Source: Leucosporidium creatinivorum (Eukaryota; Basidiomycota; Microbotryomycetes; Leucosporidiales; Leucosporidiaceae). Taken from it: a stretch of 64,000 nucleotides of DNA. The notes under the pieces were generated by a model. The model did no database searches and had not been told where the DNA came from. It saw only the letters and a program-made list of their open reading frames with translations. The stretch's first letter is position 1. Each line of letters opens with the position of its first letter. The stretch lies in NCBI GenBank assembly GCA_001600635.1, contig BCKL01000010.1, positions 785,677 to 849,676 on the forward strand, read 5' to 3'. A program made the position numbers and the translations under genes. Below, piece by piece: positions 44,527 to 54,555 of this stretch.

Positions 44527-47500
44527 TTACTTCCTCCTAAGCGCCTTCGAAGCCTCCCTCGCCTTCCTCAGCTTGGCAAGCGTGAACGAGATGGGGTTGG
44601 CCGAAGGGGGTATTGGGTGAGCGCTCTCGTGACGCAGTTGAGCGACTATACAAGCGAAAGCAGATTAGCGGAGCCACCCGAGTGATCACACCGAGTCCAC
44701 TCACGCTTCGCCGCGGCGTGGATCCTCAAAGGCAGTCCCTCGAGCTCCTTCAACACCTCTTGCAGCGACTTGGTCAGTGCAGCGGTTTGAGCGTTGCGTT
44801 CATCGATGGCGGTGGTGAGCTCCTTTGAGAGCTTGGCGAGTGAGTGATGGACCTCAGTCGCCTCGATGGCGATCCGTTTCGTTTGCCGCTGTTGCGAGAG
44901 GGCGAGGACAGATTGGAGCTTGAGGATGCCGTCGTCGATGAGATCGGTTGCGCGTTCAAAGGGCTGTAGAGATATCCAGTCAGGTCGCTGGTGAGAGGAA
45001 AGGTCGAGAAACAATCGCTCACCTCGGCCGGCGAGCGCGAAGGCCGGCTGGACTCGCTGACGGCTCTCGACTGGCTCAGCGAGCGCGTCTGTGGGCGTAT
45101 AAGGTCAGCTCTACTCAGTCCCACTGGGTTCAGCTGTCACTACTCGCCCGTCCAACCTGTATGCCGACGTTTCGAGTGCGAGGAGCAGCTTCGGCCGCTG
45201 AGGGCTGACGGCGCCGAGGCGAGTCTTGTCCCTGCGAAGCGTCCTGAGAGGGCTCCTCGCGCCGTGTGGGCATCGGAGAAGGCCTTTGTTCAGGTCGGCT
45301 CGGAGGAGGAGCCGTTCTGGAGCGAGGAGGTGTCCCGTTGTCGAGGTCTTGCTCGGTCGGCGAGAAGGGAGGAGCGTCTCGTCGGCGAGGCTTAGGACTC
45401 GAATGGGGCTCGTGATGCTGTGTTGGAGACGATGGAAGAGGCGTTTGGTAATCCTCGAGAGAGTCGTCCATGCGGGCGGAGGCGAGGACGGGCTCAGTCG
45501 CTCGGCGAGGCGGCGGCGGAGGTTGCGAGTCGGGGTTCTGTGGAGGACGGTGGTGAGCTGGAAACAGCACAGAAGAGAGCAAGCAGGCTCACTGGTGATC
45601 CCACCATCATCGCCTTTGCAATCAAGCAGTAGTCGTCGTACTCCTGGCGAATCGTCTGCTCGCTCTTGCGGATGAGGGCGGGCGCAGGCAAAACCTCGCC
45701 AGTCGTCGGTGGACGCTCATGCTCCGGGGCCATCTCACGAAGGTTGTACTCGCTTCCGCAAGCCTGCACGCGCGCCTCGAAAAGGTCAGCCTCCGATAGG
45801 AGCAGCTCTCAAACGACGCCGAGACTCGCCTCGATTGCCTGTAGCGCCAGGCGATAGATCTCCGCCTTGGCGGGGTCTCCATCATCAGCTGAGCGAGCGA
45901 GCATACGCCAGGTGAAGTGCATGCGGTAGAAGGCGACGATGCGAGTGTCACTGGCGAGGGGTGCGTAGTCGACAGCGGCTCGGAGAGCGCGAATGGCGAG
46001 CATCTCCTTCGGCTCGTCCGTGTCGAGAGGAATCTCTTGGTTGACATAAGCGCGAGCGAGCTCCATGTAGTAGCGAGCGTTCTTGGGCTCGAGACGAGTG
46101 GCGGCGAGGCTTCGAGGAAGAACGAGGTCAGCGCCGAGACGAGGGGAACGGAGCGCAGCCCGACAAATCTCACAAGCACTCGAGAGCTTGCTGCTGATAG
46201 TGGGCCGAGTACTCCTTGTCGTTCTCGGCCTTGTAGGCGTTCCATTTGCCGAGGAAGAAGGCCAAGTCGGGCTGCTCGGGATCTAACGGTTCAAGGAGTC
46301 GAGGTCAGCGAGGGGTCGGAACGGGCGAGAAGGAGAGACTCACCCAACCGAAGCGACTGCTGATAGTAAATCGCCGCCTCATCGTACATCTCTGGCGACT
46401 TGAGACCCTTGGCGTCGATGATGAGCTGAGCGAGATTGTTGAGCGTCGACACATGAGCAGTCGAGTAGTCGACCGAATCGCGAGGCAAGAGAGCGTGCAG
46501 GCGGCTCTTCTCCTTGTTGAGCTGTTGGGAGGGATGATCAGCTTTGATCCACTCGAGCGGCTAGGGTCGATGTACCTCTACTAGACCTGCAAAGGTGTCG
46601 TCTCGACGAGCATGTCGAGCCGGAGCAGGGTCGGGCTCGCTTCCCTCCTTCCTCAGCGCTCTCCGCCGAGCCTTCTCTTCGGGCGAGAGCTGCGATGATT
46701 CATTCGGAGTCTGACGCGAAGGAGGTGGCACCGAAGAAGCTCGCGGCGTGTGTTGTAGGGGTTCGGCTCGGGGAGGAGTGGGCTCGTCGGGCGAGGGAGC
46801 CAGAGGAGCGAGAGTGAACGTCTCGCTGTCCTCCGGAGCGTCGTCCGAGAAGATGTCGGGAGCGGAAGTCGCCCTGACTGTACTCGAAGATGCCTTGCGA
46901 CGCTGTCCGTCCTCCGTCGCCGAGTTCCGTGAGCGAGGCGACGAAGTGGGGGTCGCTCTCGGCGGCGAGCTGGGCGGTGTGGTGGATGGATCGATCGAAG
47001 CGACGGCTTCGATAGGATTGGGAGTGCGTGGAGCGTCGACTTGGGTGCTGTAGATGGCGGGGTGATGGGTCGGGAAGCTCTCGGCGTGGCGATAGTCGTC
47101 GGGCAGTCGACTCGGCTTTGAATTTGCTGCCTTCAAGTCGGCCTCGCGCATGCGCACGTATTGACGAAGAAGAGGGATGAGCTCCTTGAGTACCAGATTC
47201 GGGTTGAACCTCGTCGACGTCGACCTCTGAGATCCTCCGGCGCGAGAGGAGGAAGAGCGCCCGACCGAGCTGCCTCCCTCGCGCTCCTTATACGGCGGCG
47301 TCGGTCTATCCTCCTCGGTAAGGTCGATCCCAAAGTCCTCCAGCATCGTCTTCTTGACGTAAGTGAGCGTATCGAGTCCTCCCGTGATCCTTCTGACGCG
47401 GTCCTGCTCATGCTCGGCTCGCTCCCGTTGTCGACGCTCGTTCTCCCTCCATCTTTCCACCGACGACGACGAGAGTTCTGCGTCCGTATCGGTAGTCGTC

Positions 47501-49360
47501 AAGCTCTCGAGCGCTCTGGCGGTCAAAGACGAGCTCGTGGTGCCCTCCTCGCGAGCGCGACGAATCGGAGCCGAGGGACGGGCGCTGGAGGGGAGCCGAG
47601 ATCGCTCGATAGCGGCGTCGGAGAGAGGGCGGGGGGTGATGAGCTGTCCTTTACTGGGAAGCCGAGCTGTAGCTGCGGAAGGGACGTAGGAGAGGGAAGG
47701 AGATGCGATGCGAGGTCGAGTTGAGGAGGAGAGTTCCGATTCCGAGACGATTGGACCTGTCGAAGTTTCATCAGGACTGGAAGGGGAGCGCGACTCGTCC
47801 AAACACCTCACTCAGCAGCGTTCGACCCCAGTTGGCCATCCCGATCCTATCACGGTAGAGCGTGGGTCGTCCGCCGAGATCCAACACCTTGCCCGTCTCC
47901 TTCGTCCAAGTCGTATCTCCACCCCCAGCCGAGGGCAGAAACTTGGACTCGAACGTTTGGAAAGGCTTCTCGCGAACGGCGCTGGTGAAGGGCGACTCGT
48001 CGTCGGGAGATTGATAGACGCTGGATTGGCGAGGAGCGGCGGGAAGAGGAGTGTCGGCTCGAGGGTCGTCTTGTACGTTGCCCGAGTTAGATGCGATGCC
48101 CTCGCGAGATCCGTGCCGGCCGATTGGGTGGGAAGGGAGGATCTGCTCGTCGGCGAAGGTCGAATGAGGGGAGGATCGTGAGGGAGGGGAGAGCGGCGGA
48201 GGACTCTGCAGATCTCGAAAGCGAGTCGCGAGAGACATGTTGTATCCGTTGACGGCGCGAGGACCAGCTTCCATCTGAGAGCGGTCGAGGTGGCGCCAAA
48301 TCCGACGAGTCTCCTCGCCGAGCGGTCGACCGGATCGTCTCGCCTCCTCCACTCGTTCCAGATCCCTTCTTTGCACCAGCTCCTCAATCATCCAACGCTG
48401 AAGCTTCATGCCCTGACCGTTTTGGCTCGAAAGGGAGTCGACTGATGCCGGCGTCGACCTCGGAAGCGCTGCCTCGGCGATGCCGCGTTCGGCGCGATGT
48501 CTCTCGTCGCGAGAAGCTGATCCTTGCCGCCAGAGATCGCTTCTTTCCAGCGCTTCGAGAGCCCCCATATGGTCGTAGGTTTGTGGTGCGAGCGTGGGAA
48601 CGTAAGGGTCGCGTGTGTCGAGTGAAGGAGTTGGGAGGGGAGGGAGGAGCGGGAAGAGGTTGTCGGAGCTGAGATGGTCTGGTGCCGAGGAGTAATCGGA
48701 TTGGTGGTAGGACTCGGGTGAGGAGGTGAGCTTGGATGTAGGAGAGTAGACTGCCGAGGTCAGTGAAGCGGTCAGCGCGCACTTCGGTGTTGCCCGTCGC
48801 TTGCCAGACTCACCGAGCTTTCTCCTAGCAGCTTCATGCGCCAACCTCTCTCTATCCTTCCTGATCCACGCTACAGCCTGCTCTCGAGTAGCTCCCTGTT
48901 GCATGAGCGTGTCGATGTCCGCTTCGTCCTCTCCCTCCGTATCGCAACTTGCTTCCTCGGTAGGGCCGACCTCTGCGGTCAAGGATTGCTGTACGAGAGG
49001 CGAGCGAGGGGAGCGAGGGGAGCGGGAGCCGGTGGGGAATGTAGGCGAGCGAGGAGAGGATCGAGGCGACGAGGCGGTAGGAGGGGGCCCGAACAAGCTG
49101 AGCCCGAGCGCTGAGTGTGCTGCTCGTTCGAGATCCTGCTCTGCTACATCTTGAGCTGTATCCTGAGCTGGTGGCGCCTCGTGAGCGCCATAGGAGAGCG
49201 TGTCCTGGCGAGGTGGAAGTCGAGGCGAAGGCGGCGGGTGCGTCGCTTCCATTCCGATGCGGTGAGGGCGGGACGAGGGGTGGAGAGGGAGCAGCGGCGG
49301 AAGCTCTTCCGGCCTGTAAGGAGGCTGCTGCTGTAGCTTGATGCTGCTGTGTGTGTGCAT
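44527..49360 (-). CDS. Large TPR/helical-repeat protein with disordered N-terminus and C-terminal coiled coil
   Basis: Exons complement(49360-48814, 48750-47812, 47756-46576, 46521-46344, 46282-46174, 46109-45830, 45763-45593, 45537-45157, 45088-45023, 44963-44705, 44645-44527); 1409 residues with all junctions in frame. The first 900 residues are Ser/Pro/Arg-rich with short helical islands (for example MKLQRWMIEELVQRRDLERV). A TPR- or Sel1-like block follows (LNNLAQLIIDAKG, YDEAAIYYQQSLRLG, ALECFLAATRLEPKNARYYM, ELARAYVNQE). The C-terminus is a long coiled coil from PFERATDLIDDGIL to the stop. The join at 47812/47756 rests on an A|GTGAGG donor; without it the region would split into two overlapping frames. 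The intron at 45829-45764 has a GC donor. I do not recognise a specific orthologue; a scaffold role is inferred. Confidence 0.75.
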
Positions 49361-49664
49361 AGCAGCCAGGCGAGTCGGCGGAAACAACGCGAGAAGAAGA
49401 CAAAAGGAAGAGGAGCGACGGCGAGAGGCAGGAGGTGAGTTCGGTCAGGCGGAGAAGTGGGGAAATGTAGGTCGATAGAAAGTCGTTTTACCGCACAGAT
49501 TCGATTCTGCAGCACTTCTGAACACACTCTAAACCGCCTCAAAAACACCTGAGAAGCCTCCCCGCTCAACCTGACCGCCGAATCTCATCGCCGAACCTCA
49601 GCGCCGAAGTCCTTTATAGCCTTCCCTTTCAACGTCCACCAGTCTCAAAAAAGTCTGCTCTACA
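49361..49664. other. Intergenic region
   Basis: Promoter of the TPR-like gene and 3' UTR of the Rieske oxygenase gene, both on the minus strand. Nothing else seen. Confidence 0.5.
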
Positions 49665-51853
49665 TCACCACTCCATGTTGTTGTTGCCACCGCAATTGCC
49701 CTCCAACTCGGCGCAGAATCTATCCTCAGCCGTCTCGCCTCGAGTCTGACGCCGAGCAGGGTGGATCTCCTTGCCTGCGGCCTTCTCGAGTTCTCGGTGG
49801 GAGGAGAGGGCTTTCTTGATGAGGGATTGGAAGTAAATGACGCCTTGCTCGCGTTGGGCTGGGAAGAGGGAGAGGTCAGAAAAAGATCGCCGAAGGAGAG
49901 CCGAGGGGACTCACGATGAAGAGCGCCTGTATTGTAGGTACCGGCCTTAAGGTTCTTCTGCGCGTTGGTACACAAGAACTTGTCTTCGCGCTCAATCTGC
50001 GAGAATGAGAAGTCACTGGGAGCATTCGAGGGAGAGAAAGACGGCGGCAATCGAAGCGCCGAGCTCGTCTCGAACGGCAACTCACCTGCATGAAAGCCTC
50101 GTCAATCTCGTTGAACACTTCTTCGGTAGTGTTGACATGCTTGTAGACGTCGTACTGCATCTGAGAGAGCAAAGATTGCCCAAGACAAGAAGGTCAGCGC
50201 CGAGCACTGCAGCTCGGACGTTCCTCGAAAAGCTCACCGAGGTAGTAGTAGGCCCAGTAGGCACCACTCGCATCGAGTAGATGTAGTTTGGTGTGGTAGT
50301 GATGCTTAGGGAGAGGAGGGTCAGTAAGCGTGCGTTTCATCCCAATCTTCTTCGACCGAGATCGCTTGTTGTCGCTGCTCGCGCCCCGGGCACGCAGACA
50401 GCTTGTGTTGAGGAAGCAAGGAAACAGGGCTCACCCAGCAAAAGGCCAGTCCCAAACGGGGATGATGTTTCCACCTATTTGGAACGGGAGAGAAGAGTCA
50501 GAGGGGGAGAGCACGGCAGCGCCGACAACCAGGCGTTCGAAAGCTCGGCGCACCCTGTCGATGGCCAGACTTGACTCCAGGCTTGGGGTTCGCATAGTGA
50601 GCGATCTGATTATCCTGCGTCTTGACGACGTACTGCAAGCAAGTCTTGTCAGCTCACGAATTTGCCAAGCTGAGAACGCCGAGTCGACTAGGCCACTTAC
50701 GTTGACCGTGTCCACCGTCTTGGCGATACCAGGGTGCGCCGAGTTGCAGTGGTAGCACTCATTGTAGTTGTCGATGAGGGTCTTCCCTATGCAGAGTGAA
50801 GGGCGAAGAAAATATCAGCTCGGCCTATTTACCCTTCGGCCGAGGCCATGAGGAACGAGCAACCCACAATTGTACTGGCAGTTCTCCATGCTCCAACTCT
50901 TGACGTACTCGTACTGGCCCATGTCGACGTCGGCGAGGCGAGGGTCTTGAGAGGGGAAGTGCTCCTCGAAAGTGATGGCCTCGTCGGAGCTGGCGAGGGA
51001 GAGGACGGTCAGCTTTGCGAGCAGTTGTACAGAGTTGCGGGTGAGCACTCCATATAGAACTCACGTATCCATGTTGACCCAGAGGTAGCCAAGGCTGTCC
51101 TTGTGCAGCCTGAGCGGGAAGAGACCATTCTCGGCGGGCACGAAGCCAGCCACCGAATCAAAGCCGGGAGCTTTTGCCAGTGCTCCCTTCATGGTGTAGC
51201 TCCATCCGTGGTACTTGCAAGAAAGGATGGCGACCTTGCCTGATTCCGTCTGAGGCGTTTCCTCGCCCTGTAAGCCAGAGCCGAGTGGACGGTCAGCTCG
51301 GCCGAGAGAAGCGGAGGGTCGCAAGGAAGGGCGTACCTCCTTCTTGCTGCCAATTATGGGAAAAGCTCGGTGACGGCAAGTGTTGTGAAACGCGTGCTGT
51401 ATGAGGGCGGAAGGGAGCCAGAGGGTCAGAAGTCGGCGAAAGAGAAGCTCGGCGAGCGACAAACTCACCAGCTCTCCGTCTCGATCGCGCAAGAGGAAGA
51501 AGTCATAGCCTGCTACTTGATAGCGGACGAATTGGCCAGCTTCGGTGAAGCGCTGTAGGGATGAGAGAGCTCCTGTTGAGTGCCTCGGCCGAGCTTCTCG
51601 ACAGTGACTCACAGACGAGTTAGTCGTGAAGAGCCAGGTCTTGGAGAAGATGGCACGGCGCTCCAAGTTGTAGATCTCTTGACTGTGGTACCACGTAGCG
51701 GGGAGGTTGTAGATGGGGTCTGAGGCCGGAGTGTCAGCGAGCGAAAGAGGGAGGAAGTGGGTCTCGGAGAAAGATGCGCTCACCATCAGTAGGAGGGGCC
51801 ACGCCTTGAAGGTGAGCGGCGTCGTCGCTGAGGGGAGCTTGGACTGAGGGCAT
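49665..51853 (-). CDS. Rieske non-heme iron oxygenase alpha subunit, choline monooxygenase-like
   Basis: Exons complement(51853-51784, 51719-51613, 51552-51469, 51396-51337, 51267-51065, 50989-50868, 50786-50701, 50632-50554, 50474-50435, 50304-50238, 50160-50086, 49996-49915, 49858-49665); 422 residues. Rieske [2Fe-2S] ligands are C94-x-H96 (CRHRAF) and C124-x2-H127 (CKYHGW). The catalytic mononuclear iron motif is DNYNECYHCNSAHP, with H228 and H233 as likely ligands. The length and layout fit eukaryotic choline monooxygenase-like or other quaternary-ammonium oxygenases. The actual substrate cannot be told from sequence. The spacer between the Rieske pairs is longer than usual, with a Glu/Lys-rich insert that an exon boundary crosses. 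No reductase partner gene is nearby, so electrons must come from a reductase encoded elsewhere. Confidence 0.88.
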
Positions 51854-52142
51854 ATCGAGTGATTAGAAGATAGAGAAGCGGAGACGACGAGGAAGGCGGA
51901 GGGCAGAGAAGTGTGGGTCGCGATAAGCTTGTGCCGCTGCTAGGCGCCTTCGAGGTGGAGGGCTCTCGAGCCATGCGAATGGGGAATGAGGGCATCGAAA
52001 GCGAACGCTATGCCAAAGGAGCGACCCTCTGACTCGACCAAAGACAGCGAGAAGTCGTTCGGTAGCGATGGAAGCTCCTCGCCGTCGCCGAACAGCTCTC
52101 AAGCCCTCCTCCGAGAGCGAGGACGAAGACGATACATACGAT

Positions 52143-54052
52143 TCACCCTTCCTCACTACATCCCCTCGCCTCTATCCTGAACGCATCCAACATCTTCCCA
52201 TCCACTCCCACCGCCCTCCACTCGAGCACATCCGTCACCCCAAACCCGGGCTTACAACTCTCCCTCGCCTGCACTTCATACACCCTCTTGGCCCTCTCCT
52301 TCATCTCGACCCTCCCCGTCTCCGCTGCGCCTCCAGCAAACCCCACACCCATCCATCCAAAGTGATACTTTCCCTTGATCGACCGCTCGTAGAACCCCCA
52401 TTGCTCGACTCGGTCTTCGTCGAGCGTCCCGCCGGCGCCGCCGCAGATGACGTAGACGGTGCCTTCTTCGGCAATGGTGTTGGGGATGGGGGAGGATTTC
52501 TCCCAGCCGCGTTCGCGGACCGTGGCGAGAGCGAAGGGAGGGAGGGTGGAGGACGAGTTGGAGGTGGTGTAGGCTCGGTGGAGGGAATGGGGGAGGAAAC
52601 CGCGGGAGTAGGCGTGTTGATGGCCCGAGATGACGAGGGAGGTACCGTGTTGGGAGAGGAGGGGAGTGAGGCGAAGTCGAACAAAGATGGACCTGTGAGG
52701 GGTGACTTAGCTCGGCGAGGGAGAAGCAGCTTCGATACAACTCACCACTGGCTCTCCTTGCCATCCGTCCAGGCCTTGGTATCCCAATACTCTAAGAATG
52801 GCGCCACATGCACCATCACAACCCTCAAACTCGCCTGCGTCCACTCCTTCCTGCCCAACTCCCACTCCAACCACTCTTCTTGCTCCCTCTGCTCCATCTC
52901 ATCCAAATTGGAATCGAGCACCAAGATCCTACACCTCAGATGCGGCGAGTACGACATGTACGTCCCGACATGCTTGTCCCTGCTCCTCCTACCGCGATGA
53001 GCGAGCCAATCGGCGCGAGGAGGCGAGCCGCCCGTGTAGGCGTTCTCGCCCGTGGAATCCCAGTCGTGGTTCCCTCGAGCGAGGAGGATGGGGGTGGATT
53101 GACCCAGGGATACGGGGAGGAGAGAGGTGAGAGCCTCCCAGAAGTCGGTTTGCCATTGGGCGAGGTTGTGGGGGTTTTGGACTTGGTCGCCGGCGTGGAG
53201 GATGAGGTGGGGTTTGGGAAGGGAGGGGGTGAGGGAGCGGCCGTAGGAGAGGAGAGCGAGGAGGATGCGGTGGAAGGTGCGGACGTTGTATTGGTTGTCG
53301 GCGAGGACGGCAAAATGGAGAGTGGTCGGCGCCGAGGTCGAGAGTGAGGACGAGGATGGACCGGCCCAGGAGAAGGAGTGGGATGCAAGGGGCGTCGGAG
53401 GGGTATCTTGAGGCTTGATGTCGAGTGTAGCGTCGACGAGGGCGGGGAGTGAGACTTCGTAGGCGTAGTTGGAGCCGGCGGCGAGGTTCTTGAGGACGCT
53501 TTGGTAGGCGTAGTGAGTGTTGGAGGCGTCGGGAATCCTCAGCCGCTTGACCTTGCTCTTCTCCCACTTGTCCACTTTGCTCTTCTTACTCGACAGCCAT
53601 CCTCCCTTGCTCACTTCCTCCTCCAACCCCCACCGAAGCTCAAACTCCCGGTCGCAATTCGACTCCCATACGACGGCCACCTCGTTCGTAGCTCGGACGA
53701 AGAGGAGAGGCTTCTTCCTCAATCCACACCCTTTGACCCATCGCTCCTCGTAGGCCCTATCCCTCATCTTGAAGCGAAAGAGTACGACATAATCGGCCGA
53801 GAGGTGCCAAACGAGCCAGGCAGCGAGGAAGACGGCGATGACTCCTAAGAGCAGCTTTGGTCTGCGTTGTATCCGTTCCAAGAGGGGAGCGTTGGGTGCT
53901 TTGTGTCGTTTGTAGTCGCGAGTTGGTCGGGTGGAAGAGCGGAGGGCGGCGTAAGATGCTCCAGAGCCGGTCGATTCCAATGCTCGAAGGGGAGGGGGAG
54001 TGCGAGCACGGAGAGCTTTTGGTGAAGGTACGCCGAGGTACGAGGGGTCCAT
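52143..54052 (-). CDS. Membrane-anchored calcineurin-like metallophosphoesterase
   Basis: Two exons, complement(54052-52746, 52692-52143); 618 residues, the fewest introns of any gene here. A single hydrophobic helix (about residues 67-91, LLLGVIAVFLAAWLVWH) after an Arg-rich N-terminus predicts a type II membrane protein. Residues 110-240 resemble the N-terminal Fn3-like domain of purple acid phosphatases (EVAVVWESNCDREFELRWG). Metal-binding motifs follow in order: LADNQ (D250), GDQVQ (D287), GNHDWD (N326, H327), VHVAPF (H413) and SGHQHAYSRG (H458, H460). The first motif lacks the usual GDxH/GDxG form, having Asn where the second metal ligand is often seen. The substrate is unknown; the active site probably faces the lumen or cell exterior. 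Confidence 0.88.
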
Positions 54053-54555
54053 CTGTAGCGTAGGAGAGGTGGGGTCAGCTTGGAGAAGGGCGAGAGAAGA
54101 CCCTAAAGCCGGCGAGTGAGCTGTAGCGGAAGCGTACCTTGGCCGAAGAGCAGCAGCGAGCCGTACCCGAGAGTCTGAAGCTGTAGTACAACAGCTACCG
54201 CCGAGACGAGATGGGCTAAAGAAGAGAGTCGAGTCGAGAGAGAGGTGGGGGGCGAGCTCAGCTTGCAGTAGCTGAGGCGACGAGGGAAGCTATGTAGCCC
54301 GTAGCTAGGCTGTAGCTCGTTAGATTAAAAGCGCTGCCTGTAGTCGAATGAAACGTGAGCCGAATGTAGTTGAAGGGAAAGCGACTTAGACGCTCGCTCG
54401 CTCCTTGTCCTCTCGCAATTCGCTCGTCTTCGCTTCTCGACTCGCCAGGGACCACAGGGATCAGCTAAAGAGCTACAGACGCTCGCTGCTGTACCCTGTC
54501 AATACCTCAGCACCCGACTCGCCCTTGTAGCGCTCGTTCAACTTGAACTCGCAGC
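54053..54555. other. Divergent intergenic region
   Basis: Promoter space between the metallophosphoesterase (minus) and F-box gene C (plus). Contains several CTGTAG-type words (near 54120, 54180, 54270, 54300). No coding or RNA feature seen. Confidence 0.5.

Noticed and set aside
47771-47811. Two overlapping minus-strand genes instead of one
   Set aside because: A donor A|GTGAGG and acceptor ending at 47757 remove 55 nt and join both frames perfectly, so one gene is simpler.
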